A stretch of DNA of 64,000 bases from Chaetoderma sp. LZ-2023a (GCA_034401795.1 CM067369.1:184578881-184642880), one strand, 5' to 3'. Shown: positions 23,069-35,150, counted from the first letter of the stretch. A program made the numbers and translations. Notes: generated from the sequence alone by a model not told the origin.

Positions 23069-23304
23069 AATTCACCTTTCCGGAGTATCCATCTATCGTC
23101 TGACCTCGTATGACGTCATAATCAGCTACACCCGTGTATGGTGACGTCACAATCATTACGTCACAAAGGGTTCCATATAGACCGTTATCAAATCTCAAAC
23201 AGTCCGACACGTTGTATGAATTGTATGTCTTTGTAATTCTTTGCTATTTAATAAACATGCCGTTGAATATTTTGAAACCAATTTGACTGGGTGCTGTTGC
23301 TGCC
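23069..23304 (+). mobile_element. CRE-MITE, 5' half
   Basis: AATTCACCTTTCCGGAGTAT, CREs at 23115 and 23142, then the left hairpin arm up to TGTTGCTGCC. Unrelated GC-rich DNA follows, so the copy was cut at the hairpin centre. Confidence 0.9.
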
Positions 23305-24224
23305 CATGATTTGTAGCCATAGAGGTCGAGACAGGGCGGCGATATCTTGGGTGGTAGCGGGCTCTGTCCACTGAAACGGGCAGCTTCAGCTCTGTCCATG
23401 CAAGCGGGCAGCGGCAGCTGGTAAGGACAATGGTGGCTGTCATCGTCTAGGAAGCCAAGCTGCTGGTGGGAGGATGAGTGTCTCGAATGAGCGGGCAAAA
23501 CACTCGTCCCTTGTGTCCCACTGGAGCGCTCTCCCTCTTGTATCCCTACAAACGTTTGGGGACCAGAAGTTGCTGCCGCATCTATGGCTGCAAGTCGGTC
23601 CTGCCATATATGGATGGAGCATAGCCGCTTCTGCAGGTTGACTTTAGTCATAGAATCAGAGTCGTGGGGATGGCATGTCATGGCGGTTAGCAGGGTGAGG
23701 AGTATGTGATATTATTCCATGTTGCGGCATATTTTATGCATTGTTATAGGCGCTACTTTACATGTATACGTATTTTAAGCAGCTATCTTCATCGAAAGCG
23801 GATAATTCTATATAGATGAGCGAAAGTGAGCATGACAGAGCACCTCAAATGAACTCCGAGTCACAGCAACGGCCACAACGAAAGACACTGCGACTGGCAC
23901 CATAACGCAACACATACCGTTATAACATATACGTATACAGGGATCGAACAGTCACAAAGAGGTGCATGCATCATGGCCCTCCAGAATTGTGGTGCAGTGC
24001 GCTCACTATCAGGGGTCACCCTGCAAGTCTCGAGTACGGACTTTTCGTGTTTCAAACAACGGACTGATCATGCGGGAATCGTGAATACAAAATGCGCTCC
24101 GTGCCCGACTGACCTGAACCACTTACGTACGCTCTCGTGTGGAGCCACCTAGTTGGTCAGAGGCTAGCTAGACATGCGTGTAGCAGCAAATTATACTAAA
24201 CATATAAAGCGAATGTGCATTACG
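23305..24224. other. GC-rich unidentified segment replacing a MITE half
   Basis: From 23305 to about 23700 the base composition rises and the minus strand has an overlapping 145-codon frame (about 23244-23681). That frame runs into the MITE, so it is not a clean gene. It could be a fragment of an unknown repeat. Confidence 0.4.
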
Positions 24225-24320
24225 AATATTTAAGACAGCACATGCGAGCACATAATATTTAAGACATTGCCTGCAAATACATATATTTAAGACTGCGCGT
24301 ACAGGCGAAAATATCTAAGA
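24225..24320 (+). repeat. 28-29-bp degenerate tandem repeat
   Basis: ATATTTAAGACA-like units at 24226, 24255, 24283 and 24311 with GCAYRTGCRA-like spacers. Confidence 0.7.
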
Positions 24321-25857
24321 CAACTACAAACAAGACAAGCAAAGATAGAGCTGCAGCACATGCACACATTAGTCCAGTCTCTCGACAAGAGGACAGAGTG
24401 GTGTATGGTTACAATGCAGGAGGCGCTGCTATGCGAGCACGAAGGGGGGGGGGGGGGAGTGGTCACCTGTTACTTCTACGGTTCTACCTATCTAACCTCT
24501 TAGCATGCGGCCTGCTTGCAAGGCAGACAGGGGAGAAACGGGAACTTATTCTATCTCTCTGCGGTCGGTATTTGTTGGGCCTACTCGAGACAGCTGTGAG
24601 ATTAATGCAGTTAATTTTACAGCTTATATCTTCCAATTGGGCAAATACCTATCGAGTGTGTTTTAGTTATAGTGGTGTACAACGAGATACGATAGCAGCG
24701 TATGCGGCGGACATGGTCGATAGCATAACCTTTCGTCTCAGGCCGAAAGATTAGGAGATATATGGCGCCATGTGGGAAGGGCGTACGATATGTCCAAGTG
24801 AGCCGGATTAAAAGGCCGATCAGCGAAAACAGATTTTCGTGTAATTTCCCTGCCCTAAGTGTAGGTCCGATAGTGTGACGTGAACCCAGCACGTCTGTAT
24901 AGTGGTCGCTAGATGAATATACGTCGGGGCATAAAAGGGGGATGGGGATGGGTGGGTGGGGGTGGGTGGGGTGGTGATGTGGGGGTGGGGCAACTGGTAC
25001 GGTACTATAGATCTTTTGTCTATCAATGGCCCTATGAGTAGACAGGAGTTATTCCAAGTGAAATGCGGTCTAGTGAGTTAGTTCCAACTATCCGAAAAGC
25101 ATGTGAAAAAGCTGTCTAAATGGTTTTCGAAAGAGAAAAGCTTCGAACACAAGTTGACTGATCAGCGGTATTCTATTACAATGTGCACTTTATAAGACCA
25201 CCGCTATACTAAAAGGTGGTAAGATTGATCCGCTTGTAACATTGACAGTGTTGTGGCAAGAACATATAAATTGATGGCCTGCACAAATAAAGAGAACGCA
25301 GAAGTAGTGTATGATCACAATATCCTAACAAAATATACTAAACAAACAGATTCCAAAAATCACAAGTAGTACCGTAAGCGATTTAGCAAGGTCTTTTTTA
25401 CACAATTTAACTTAAGGATGCGGTGCGGCAGTCCAGTAAATAGTTCAAGCACAAATGGAAGATGCAGATTCCAGAGCACATTGAACATATAGTGGCTTAC
25501 GGACACAAAATGTAACACATTGCATTTAATATTTAATATTTAATATTTAAGACAGTTTTCAGTCCATCCCATGAAGCAGCTGGAGTTTCCATGGTCCACA
25601 TATGAAAGAGCAATATGATTACGAAGGGTACCAAAAGTACAATCAATAGTATAGTAAAGATGAACGGTATCAAAAACTCAGTTAATAGTACAGTACGAAT
25701 ATGGTATACACAGTCTATGAACAATGCGTGTCACAGTAGCGATGATGATCATGTGACAAAAGAATGGTTTCTGTACAATATGCCGTGACAACGGATTGCA
25801 CAGTTAGCTACTCCCGCTATCTGAAGGCCTTTCTAGAAGTCTTGGTCACGACTCAGC
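24321..25857. other. No gene confirmed
   Basis: A 118-codon plus frame (24398-24754) crosses a poly-G run and lacks known motifs. The G-quadruplex tract lies at 24935. ATTTAATATTTAATATTT repeats occur near 25527. Confidence 0.5.
24935..24992 (+). repeat. G-rich tract with G-quadruplex potential
   Basis: More than eight runs of three or more G separated by one to three bases (GGGGGATGGGGATGGGTGGG and onward). Confidence 0.88.
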
Positions 25858-26007
25858 GGTCTGACTGTTGGCTGCTTGGCCGTTTTGCAATGGTCGGCTG
25901 TCTAACTCTTAGATAAGTCGGTTGCTTGGCTGTTTTGCAGTGGTCACTTGTTTGATTCTTAGAGCAGTCGGCTCCTTGGCTGTTTTGCAGTAGTCGACTG
26001 TCTGACC
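25858..26007 (+). repeat. 50-bp tandem repeat, three units
   Basis: TTGGCTGTTTTGCAGTGGTC-like cores at 25876, 25926 and 25976, exactly 50 bp apart. The period is not a multiple of three, so the minus-strand frame across it is unlikely to be a gene. Confidence 0.88.
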
Positions 26008-26569
26008 AGAAAGCCTCCTTATAACTTCTTGGAGGTAGTAAGAGCCGGTGACAAATGACTCTTCCACTGTCTGGGAAATTTGTTTGCAATTCATATTCGT
26101 TTACCCGCTGATATTTTAGAGGGTTTCCAAAGTGCTTCTTCAGGGATACAACCTGGAGACAGCTGCCTAGAGTTTGTGTCAGCTGGCCGGCTTTAGGCTG
26201 CAGTAGGCTTATGGGGATGGCAACCCAAAGGACGAGGTTTCCCCTGGCTGTGCCCACAATGGGGAATTTGGGATTCATAAAGAATTTACTTATATACTCC
26301 CCCCTTACTTCGAGAGCGAATCAGATTCTGTGTTTACATTGGCTGAGCATATCATCTTGCGATGCTCCAACCTCTGGCTTTCAGGCCAGCGCTTCACCGG
26401 CGAGTGCTGAAGAGGGAGATTCCTTAATTTCAGGATATCTCCGCAGTCGAGCGACATAGAAAATATCTGAAGATAGCTTCCGAGTCGTGAAGGAGAACCG
26501 GTTCCAATGGTGTCAGGATCTACTCAACAACAACCGGCAGACCGAAAGGCTTATGAGACGCGTGGCGTC
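26008..26569. other. No gene recognised
   Basis: Moderate GC; minus-strand frames extend out of the 50-bp repeat without known domains. Confidence 0.55.
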
Positions 26570-26850
<281 letters not shown>

Positions 26851-26928
26851 GCCCATAGAATGTACGCATGTAAAACATGTGTTGGTTGTACATGGTCGGC
26901 TTGATTAGTGTGATAAATGTCACATGAA

Positions 26929-27176
26929 AGGATGAATCCACATTTACCCATGCCACGCCCATCTATAGCTAAGCTTTGCACGTGTTGGGATCAATTTATA
27001 ATACTTTAAACCCTAAATATTCAACAGAATGTTTATTAAATAATAAACACATTTGCAAAGCTCATGACGGACCTAGCTACGTCAGTCATTACGTATTTTG
27101 ATTGTGGCGTCAGCCTACATGTGGCGTAATTGATTATAACACTGCATACGTTAGTGACAGATTGGATTCACCCATT
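26929..27176 (-). mobile_element. CRE-MITE, internally deleted
   Basis: GATGAATCCACATTTACCCA, short GATC arm (CACGTGTTGGGATCAA), ATATTCAACAGAATGTTTAT, then a CRE arm ending AGATTGGATTCACCCATT. The hairpin's left arm is deleted. Confidence 0.83.
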
Positions 27177-27404
27177 GACAGATGTCTTCTCTGATCGCGC
27201 ACCCACACATACATCGCTTGGGCTGTTCAAGATGTATGCTCCGAGAAACACGCTCGTATATAACAGACTACTGCAGCCAACCAACTTTATCATCATCAAT
27301 ACATCGTTATTCTGCTAGAATGGGACACATGGGCAGCTATTATTTTAACCCCTCGTGTGGGTACCGGGCCTCAACGCGCTCATTAGGCGACTTTCATCAA
27401 TTAA

Positions 27405-27751
27405 ATCTTTAATTTGTCAAGAGTTTTCAAGTAAATGGAAATATTTGCTCAGTGAATGAATTACCATTTTCTGGCCAAGAGAAGACTGTTTTTTGTAAGT
27501 TCTTAACTTAATTCTTAACTGGAATTAAGAAAAATCGTTTTTAAGAGGTCTGGGTTTTTTCCCGGTTTGACGATTAAACCGGTTAACGGTCAAGAAGATC
27601 TAAAATTTGGTTTAGTCAGTGTCAATCTGGAGGCGAAGAGAACCAGTCATTCCAGTGGTAAATTTGCAAAAATAGTCTTCTCAAGACAATTACAGAGGAA
27701 GTATTGGCCGGTTTTACCATTAAAAACCACAAGTTGACACAAGAGGGGTTA
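27405..27751. mobile_element. P-family MITE, rearranged
   Basis: GGCCAAGAGAAGACTGTTTT, then inserted or diverged DNA with AAACCGGTTAACGG, then AACCAGTCATTCCAGTGGTA and an AGAGGGGTTAA end that touches a CRE-MITE. Confidence 0.65.
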
Positions 27752-28530
27752 ATGGAGGACTCCAGTTTTAGCTATGTCCCGCCTGATTTTAGCTAAGCTT
27801 CACCGACACTTCGCCTGTCTTAGGATCGATCCCTGAACTCCCTGACCATCAATTTCCAGAAAACTATACAGGCAAGCTGTTGAATATTTTGAAACTAATT
27901 TGTCTAGACGCTCTTGCTTCCTATGGCAACAATAGCGCTCAGTCAAATTAGTTTCAAAATATTCAACAGCATGTTTATTAAATAGTAAAGCCATACAATT
28001 CGTACAACAACGCTTAGTCCGTCATCGATTAAGCGTCACTGACAAACTTATCTCCGCCATTCATGACGTAATTCACCGTTCTAGAGTATTTATCCATCAT
28101 CTGACCTCGTATGACGTCATAATCAGCTCAGAGCGTGTATGATGACGTCACAATGATTACGTCACAAAGGGTTCCATATAGACCGTCATCAAATCTCAAA
28201 GAGTCCGACACGTTGTATAAATTGTATGTGTTTGTAATTCTTTGCTATTTAATAAACATGCTGTTGAATATTTTGAAACTAATTTGACTGCAACAGCAGC
28301 CAGTCAAATTAGTTTCAAAATATTCAACAGCTTACCTGTGTAGTTTTTTTGGAAATTGATAGTCAGGATGTTCAGAGATCGATCGATTCCAACACGAGCG
28401 AGGTATGGGTGGAGCTTAGCTAGAGATGGGCGGGGCATGGCTAAAACCGGAAAGGTCCCTTGATTATGAGTTCATCCTACCGGTCACGTAGTTAATTATA
28501 ACGTCATATGATTATTGAAAAGACTTCATT
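27751..28530 (-). mobile_element. CRE-MITE (outer copy) split by a nested copy
   Basis: AATGGAGGACTCCAGTTTTA, GATC arm and hairpin (27880-27970) run to CATTCATGACGTAATT. After the nested insert, GATTATGAGTTCATCC, GGTCACGTAGTTAATTATAA and a worn end ATTGAAAAGACTTCATT complete the arm. Confidence 0.9.
28070..28461 (+). mobile_element. CRE-MITE nested in another CRE-MITE
   Basis: AATTCACCGTTCTAGAGTAT to ACCGGAAAGGTCCCTT, with CREs at 28114 and 28142 and a shortened hairpin (TTTGACTGCAACAGCAGCCA). It interrupts the outer copy at TAATT|GAT. Confidence 0.92.
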
Positions 28531-28617
28531 ACTCCGTTAACTCGTGAACCCGTATAGGCCGGAAACGACAAATTCGCTATGATATCTGAAATATCAAATA
28601 TAATGTTGACGCTTTTG

Positions 28618-28705
28618 AAAGTCAAAACACAGGAATCAGACAAATTGGTTCTAAATATACAACAGCGTTCCTGTATAGTTGGCTGGTAAATTGAGACAGA
28701 ACCTG
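28618..28705 (+). mobile_element. CRE-MITE remnant
   Basis: CAGACAAATTGGTTCTAAAT, CAACAGCGTTCCTGTATAGT and TGGTAAATTGAGAC match the right hairpin arm and the start of the GATC arm. Confidence 0.6.
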
Positions 28706-28864
28706 AAGCGTGAAAAGGTTAATGAAGTTGTCCGCGATTGGTGCTTAGACATGAGGGACGTCTGGACGAAACAATTATAGCATAGGGCAGTATCCGAGTC
28801 TAATAGAACTTTTGTGAATGAAGGAAAATTCTTCTGCACTCGGAGAATTGTGTTGCATACGTCA

Positions 28865-28990
28865 GTTAGTCAGTCGGTCGGTCGGTCTATCTTTCGGTCG
28901 GTCTATCGGTCGGTCGGACACTCTGTTAGTTAATCGGTCAGTTGGTCACTCATTTGGTTAGTTAGTCAATCGGTCGGTCGCTTGGTCTCA
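28865..28990 (+). repeat. GGTC-rich tandem repeat
   Basis: Repeated CGGTCGGTCGGTC, TCTATCGGTCGGT and TTAGTTAGTCAATCGGTC segments. Confidence 0.88.
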
Positions 28991-29362
28991 TTGGACTGGT
29001 CGGTCAGTCTAATTGACTCCAAATAATGATGGTTTGTCGGTCGATCTAATTGTGGGGGTGGGGGGGGGGGGGGCGTATCCCGGAAACTATTTATCTCACA
29101 CACCACTGGCTAGACCTTAGTCCTGAACCGCAAAGGGAATCCAAAAAATAAATTTTAAATTCTGTGAGGAAGATCTGTACTCTCTGATTGCTCCTTGTTA
29201 AGAAATTAGAATAAAGACACACCTAATCTAAGGTTTAACACAATTCGATCGTTGTGCTATAACAGTCTAATGAGCATATATAATGTTAAACAAACATTTA
29301 GTGCTTGTGTACGTTTGAGTAAGGTAGTACCCTCGTCCAGCCTCTCAAACAGACACCCAGAT
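28991..29362. other. No gene recognised
   Basis: Contains a GGTGGGGGG run near 29055. Confidence 0.6.
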
Positions 29363-29648
29363 AATGGACCTTTCCAGTTTATCCATCCACAATGAATGTC
29401 GCAGACAGGTACGTCATAAACGCATACTGGTGATGGACTACTATTTAATAAAGATGCTGTTGAATGTTTTGAAACTAATTTGGCAGGGCGCTATTGTTGC
29501 CATATAGGCAGCAGCCGCACCCAGACAAATGATTTTCAAAATATTCAACAGCGTATCTGTATAGGTTTCTAGAAATTGATAGTCAGAGTTATGGGTGGAG
29601 CTTAGCTAGAGATGAGAGGGTCATATCTAAAACTGGCAAAGGTTCATT
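29363..29648 (+). mobile_element. CRE-MITE, short form
   Basis: AATGGACCTTTCCAGTTTAT to AACTGGCAAAGGTTCATT. The CRE arm and the GATCGATC segment are deleted, while both ends and the hairpin remain. Confidence 0.9.
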
Positions 29649-30023
29649 AGTTTCCTCTATGGTGTTCTGTATTAATGAATTGCCTTGAATCATATCAGTT
29701 TGCTCATAAATTCTCGACAATTCTTCTTATTATCTACTCATAAATCGATTACACACACGCATGCCGAGACCGTCAAATCCAGCTAATCTGTTCTATTTCA
29801 TCTCTTTGCACAACAGGATATAACATCTATTGTTCAATAGGCGATCAATACACGTATTCTGTGCCGTGGTATTTGCATGGTCGTCATACAGTACGCTTTG
29901 ATCTAGGCCTACATATCAGGAATATCAATGAACGCGATTCTAGCTGTGCGAGATCTTTCTCGTATACTACCTTTCCCATACATATGACATACATTTTATA
30001 TTACTGTCAAAGACGACCGTGTG
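29649..30023. other. No feature recognised
   Basis: AT-rich DNA. Confidence 0.6.
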
Positions 30024-30110
30024 CTTTTGAGTCTAAATGATGATGGTTCTTTAAGACGGGTGGTCGTAGGACCACACGTCTTAAAAAAGCACCATCATTT
30101 AGCTCCAAAA
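30024..30110. repeat. Hairpin family H3, copy 1
   Basis: Arms TAAATGATGATGGTTCTTTA and AAAAAGCACCATCATTTA, with AAGACGGGTGGTC opposite GACCACACGTCTT; about 40 nt each with few mismatches. Confidence 0.85.
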
Positions 30111-31489
30111 CGTAATTTGTCATAGCAAATGGGCTGCATGTATTAAGCCAGCACCTGTCCTCAGAGACCATTTTTGATATGTCATGCAGTGTTCTTTATA
30201 GACAGTGTTTATTTTGTCTTATATATAGTCCAATGATAGAGAGCTGATGTGGCATAGTTTGTTGAATGTGCTAGTGATGGTGGTAAAGATGGCAAAGACT
30301 TTGTGGGAGAGGGGGGGGGGGGGTGGTTATAAAGCTTTGGGGTTGGTCGATGGTGGCAGTGGTGGTTGCGGTGCCGAGGCTGGTGGCGGTTGAGGTAGCA
30401 GCGGCGGTGGCGATCTCCATCTCGATAGAGCACCATCACATATGCACATGTAAATCGTTTGCAATTTTGGCTGAATATATAGGTAGGGCCTGCGCGGTTT
30501 GGCTTACAGCCATATCGGTTTCGATATGACTTTTCATATCGGTTTTAACCGGATATCGGTTTTATATGTGACTTCTCTCAAGAAAAAGTTGAAATCCATT
30601 CTCTAAAAACGATCGTCAATAACACGAAAATAGAACAGTTTTATTTTCCAGTACAAATTCTTGACGCCTTACTACACATATTCTTAATATACCACATGCC
30701 CATCGTTGCAGGAGCGAACTTATTATTTGGGACCACCTAATTATTAGGCATACTCTAATAACCATCGTTTGTTGCATCAAAATTAGTGTACAATTTAGCA
30801 TTTCATGTCGTCGTGTAAAAATGCAAATCACATCACGTGATATTAGCAAGATCTATTTCCAGTATTCAGAGCGAGTACTTGTCTGTGACTCACAGGCCGC
30901 GATTGTACTCGGAACTCTACGCAATATAGGCAGAGTGCTGTACTTTAGATCCGATCCGAGTTTCATCCTCGGAATTGGGATCACTTAGTTATCTCGCTCT
31001 GGCGTATGAAATCTCGCGAGAATATGAATGTGTGTCTTCAAGCAAACTCTTCCGTGAATAGTTCAACCAATTATTTACAAATATAATGTATATCAGAATT
31101 ATTTTCTAAATAGATCGATCGCGTGACCCGGTTGTTATTATTATAACATAGGGCCTACGTATTATACATTATATATTATAAAACGACCGTTTCTGAATCT
31201 ATAAAAAGGATCCAATACTAGTGGAAGGCTCTCCGAATGAGAAAGGCGACCGTTTTTACCGCATCAGAACCGGGTATGAACTGACGAAGTAATCCGCGAT
31301 TGGATTAATCTCCATTCCACGCATCTTTGTATTGTATCAGCAAGCGCGTGAACTTTTTCTGTCCACAATTTATGTCATAATGCGTGAAGCATGCTGATTG
31401 GTTGACTAGATAACGTGGTAATCCATATTGCGTCCCTGGAGCACTATAAATCGGAACATCTCTCCACATCTCCCTTCTCCGCAAGGGGG
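30111..31489. other. No gene recognised
   Basis: Poly-G run near 30310 and an ATATCGGTTTT repeat cluster at 30510-30570 that resembles CGGTTT motifs at 32670 and 35200-35270, perhaps the end of an unidentified transposon. Confidence 0.5.
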
Positions 31490-33072
31490 GGGGGGGTCAT
31501 GCCTGAGCTGTGCACTATCTGGCCATCGTTGGGCACGTGGGCAATCATCTTTGCTCATTGCCTCTATCCACCCAAGGGTATAAATGCGTACCAGTGTAAA
31601 AACTGTGTTTTAAGTTCCAAGTTTATTGAAGTACCAATAATAGACTGAAATAAAATCAGTCTATATATGGTGTGATTTGGACATGGTATCAGGGATCAAA
31701 CCAATAACTTCTTCAATTCAGCATTGAAGAGGTGATAGTTTAGGTGGTAACATGCTGAGCTGCAAACTGGTGATCCCAGGATCACATCTCTGGTCGGCTG
31801 GCTGGTGATCACTGGAGTGGAGACACAGTCATCACTCCACGTTGCCTCTCTCCACCGGTATGCTGCCGATCACTCAACCCTTCGGGAAGACACTCAAAGA
31901 TAGACATGTCTCAAATACATATATGTGTGAGCAGCCAATTAAATAAAATCAGCCTAGATTGGCATGAATAGGTCTCGGAATGAAGGACTCGATAGATGCC
32001 AGCCAAACCATTAACTTCAGTTAATTGAGTAGCGAGAGAAGTAACCCATTGAGTTGCAAACCCGGCGAACCACGGGATCTCGTCTCTTGCGGGGGATCTG
32101 GTGATCATTGGAAAAAGGGCATCTCATTCACTCCTCGCTACCTCTCTCCATCCAGGAGTATAAATGGGTACCAGTGTAAAACTGGGGAACTTACTAATTA
32201 TAGACTGATACAATAAAAACCATCCTAGATATGGTGTGAATGGAACTTGGAATCAGGGAATCGATAGACGCCAACCTAACCAATAACTACTTCAATTGGT
32301 CATTAAGAGGGCGATAGCTCAGGTGGTAATGCGCCGAGCTGTGAAACCAGTGATCCAGGGATCGCATCTCTGGTTGGCCAGCTAGCGATCACTGGGGAGT
32401 GGAGACATATCCTTCACTCCGCGTTGCACAATCCCACCCAGGAGTATAAATGGGTAGCAGTGTAAAAACTGGGAAAGTTATCAATAATAGACTAAAATAA
32501 AACCAGTCTAGATATGGCATAAATGGGACTTTGAATTAGGGACTCGATAGATGCCAACTAAAGAAATAATGTCTTCTTAAGTTCGTCATTCTGTTGAGGA
32601 CTGGTCGGCCTAAGGCTGCACAGTATGCAATAATGAAAAACCTGTGACGGTGTCAATTTTCAAACCGGTTTGAACCATATATCGATTTTATGGGGTGGGA
32701 TGGGGCCAGGGATGAGTGTGTACAATTATTGTATGTAATATTTTTTAGACAAACATGTAGCAACTATACGTGGGTTGTCTAAGACCTTTGACCCAAATAC
32801 TCACCGTGGTGTTAGCGCGATCAACTGGTAATCAGCCGGGCGAGGGTCAAATCCCGCTCGACAGTGAGGCGATGAAGTGGCGGACGAGCAATCAGTGGAA
32901 ACATAGGCAATCTTCTTCACTCCGCGTTGCCTCTCTCCACCCAGGAGTATAAATGGATACCAGTGTAAAACTCGGGAAGTTACCAATAATAGACTGAAAT
33001 ACAAACCAGCGTGAATAGAACCTGGAATCAGGGACTCGATAGACGCCAATCAAACCAATAACTTCTGATTAC
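31490..33072 (+). repeat. Five head-to-tail tRNA-derived SINE units
   Basis: Units begin near 31490 (5' damaged), 31733, 32033, 32313 and 32809. Unit 4 opens TAGCTCAGGTGGTAATGC, a good A box of RNA polymerase III. Unit 5 has GGTCAAATCCC, a good B box. All share a body with CACTCC, TTGCCTCTCTCCACCCAGG and TATAAATGG, and a tail with AATAGACTGAAATAAAA then GGACTCGATAGA and GCCAA. Spacing is about 270-300 bp. About 230 bp of other DNA separates units 4 and 5. Tandem order is unusual for SINEs, which normally insert singly. Confidence 0.82.
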
Positions 33073-33726
33073 GCCTGTAATTGTTAAAATATAGCTTCTT
33101 ACCGACAAACAATAATTTGTGTTCCATTTACAATCGAATAATTCTAATGAGCGAGATTTATCGTTTGTTTAATCATCACGCGTCGAACAACGGGATATAT
33201 ACCTTAACCTTTCTTGATCAGTTAAATAATATGCTATTATCTTTAGACTGCTTGTTGAAAATTGTTGCTGTCACGGAACAGCAACATATTTCAATCAGTT
33301 ACTCTCATTTTATCATTTTGATGACAAGCGGCCATCGAATCATAGTGTTTAAACAACCAAGTAATGATGATTTTGTCCCATTACATGGGGTGGGTGTGAT
33401 TAGAGCATACGCCTATTGAATTAAGACTATTATCAAACTGACATCACCGGTCAAGGTGGTTGTTAACTTGTGAAAGACTTATCCAAGCATGAGGTGAATT
33501 ACTTAGCTTTGTTGTAATAACTCCCTCACTCAAAAATACAGGGCCAATAAACATGTTTATATTGTATCCGAATTGTGACAATTTAAAAATCCCTCGGACC
33601 TCGCAATGTGGAATACCTGTTTAGATTAGCAGAAGCTTAGACATAGATAATCATGTGATTTTAACAGAATTGTGATAATTATTCACGTAGCATGAGATTC
33701 ACATCCATGGCGTGCGTATGTGCATG

Positions 33727-33728
<2 letters not shown>
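33073..33728. other. No gene recognised
   Basis: A 112-codon frame (33081-33419) has no known motif. A small hairpin GTTGCTGTCACGGAACAGCAAC lies near 33261, written here in two halves GTTGCTGT and ACAGCAAC. Confidence 0.5.
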
Positions 33729-33805
<77 letters not shown>

Positions 33806-33870
33806 CGAGAGTGCGAGAGGGGGTGGGTTTTTGGGGATGAGTGTGTGTGTGGGGGGGGGGGGGGGAGGGA
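33729..33870 (+). repeat. GA microsatellite and poly-G run
   Basis: About 35 GA units (33729-33798), then GTGTGTGT and a run of about 15 G. Confidence 0.97.
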
Positions 33871-34044
33871 GTTAGGGAAAGAGAGACAAAAAGAGAGGAG
33901 AGGGAATATGAGTAACAGGGTATAAACTAAGAATTTGACAAAAGTGAGAAAGGTAAGGTGGTGAGGCGCTCTTGATGCTGGGTTCACCATGCTTGTACAT
34001 GTTGGGATGTTTGCGCTTAGCTCTTATGGTTGCGAATTTAACAA

Positions 34045-34740
34045 ATAGGAAGTTACTTAAAGCGGTTGGTATTGACTATATGTTGACATACGGCCTTACC
34101 TATTGTAATAGTCGTTTCCAAGTCGGCATTGTTAATGTCGTATGGAAATTGATTAGCTGTCAGTGTGGCAAGAGAGATATTGTTTAGGACGAGCTGATTT
34201 TGGAGAGAAACTCTTTTGTCGTTAAAAAGAGGGCAGTGGAGGAGATAATGATTTGTGGATTAACCAGTGTATCCACATGGGAAGCTAGATGAGTCTGTCA
34301 GAAAATTGTCAAATAGATGCCGATTTAGATTACCACAACCATTACGAAGCCTACATAGGATTACATTAGCAAACCTTTGGCCGACATAATACTAGGGAGG
34401 AGGTGGTCGTATGGGCGACATGGCTTTAAGTTTGCTCTTGAATTCCGTGAGAGTGGTGGAACACGTGACCGGCGCTGGGAGAGTATCCCATGCGCGGACT
34501 GTTGCTGGAAAAAAGGATCCACGAAAGCGCCCAATACGGCAACGAAATGGAGGGAATAGGTTTGCGTGACGAATGTTGTAGGGGTTTCGTGCTTGGGATA
34601 ATGAGGGAAGGTGATTATTCAGAATTTCACATGTCAATCCGTTGATAATTTTATATAGGATAACTAATCTGTGAGATTCCCGTCTATGTGAAAGCGTTTC
34701 TATTCCTGTTTCTGCGTACAAGTCTTCCGTACAAGCACTA
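34045..34740 (-). pseudogene. 3' end of a non-LTR retrotransposon, minus strand
   Basis: Minus-strand reading from about 34735 gives TLSHRRESHRLVILYKIING, then ATVRAWDTLPAPVTCSTTL and a proline run. After one in-frame TAG near 34392 it continues VILCRLRNGCGNLNRHLFDN and HYLLHCPLFNDKR, the Cys/His-containing tail of such proteins. The upstream RT core is absent, as expected for 5' truncation during target-primed insertion. Confidence 0.85.
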
Positions 34741-34778
34741 CATGTCATTCATTTACAATTTTATAAACATTATCTTGT

Positions 34779-34868
34779 ATGTTAAATATCTCGAAACCAA
34801 TTTGACGGGGATTTGGTGCTACAAACAACAGCAGTATCTTGCAGTCACATTAGTTTCAAAATATTGGA
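34779..34868. mobile_element. Solo hairpin remnant
   Basis: TAAATATCTCGAAACCAATT to CACATTAGTTTCAAAATATT with a degraded loop region. Confidence 0.7.
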
Positions 34869-35020
34869 AAGATTACAGACAGGGTACAATTCATCATAAG
34901 CAACTTAGTATGAATAGAAAATAACAGAAATGTTGACTTTATATGTTCAGATGGATCTGCGTTATACCCCTTTAATGCTCAAATTTCGTCTATATAATTA
35001 TAATTTTGTATGGAATTTGC

Positions 35021-35150
35021 AGACAAAGGAAGATTTTTCTTTCGAAAATTTACCCATAGAGTGTCTGGTTTCAGTGGTAAATTGTCAAAAAATAGACTTC
35101 ATTTTGTATGCAAATTTACAGTTCTCAAGACCAATACAAAGGCCAGATTA
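35021..35150. mobile_element. P-family fragment
   Basis: GACAAAGGAAGATTTTTCTT, AAATTTACCCATAGAGTGTC and TTTCAGTGGTAAATTGTCAA. Confidence 0.6.

Noticed and set aside
23244..23681. 145-codon minus-strand frame
   Set aside because: Runs through the MITE hairpin arm and into unrelated sequence; kept only as an unidentified segment.
24398..24754. 118-codon plus-strand frame
   Set aside because: Crosses a 13-base poly-G run, overlaps a minus-strand frame, and shows no known motif.
28865..28990. CRISPR-like array
   Set aside because: GGTC units are a simple tandem repeat without unique spacers, and the DNA is eukaryotic.
31490..33072. True tRNA genes
   Set aside because: A and B boxes are present but the cloverleaf does not close and the units carry a SINE body and tail.
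33081..33419. 112-codon plus-strand frame
   Set aside because: No motif, AT-rich, no splice or repeat support.
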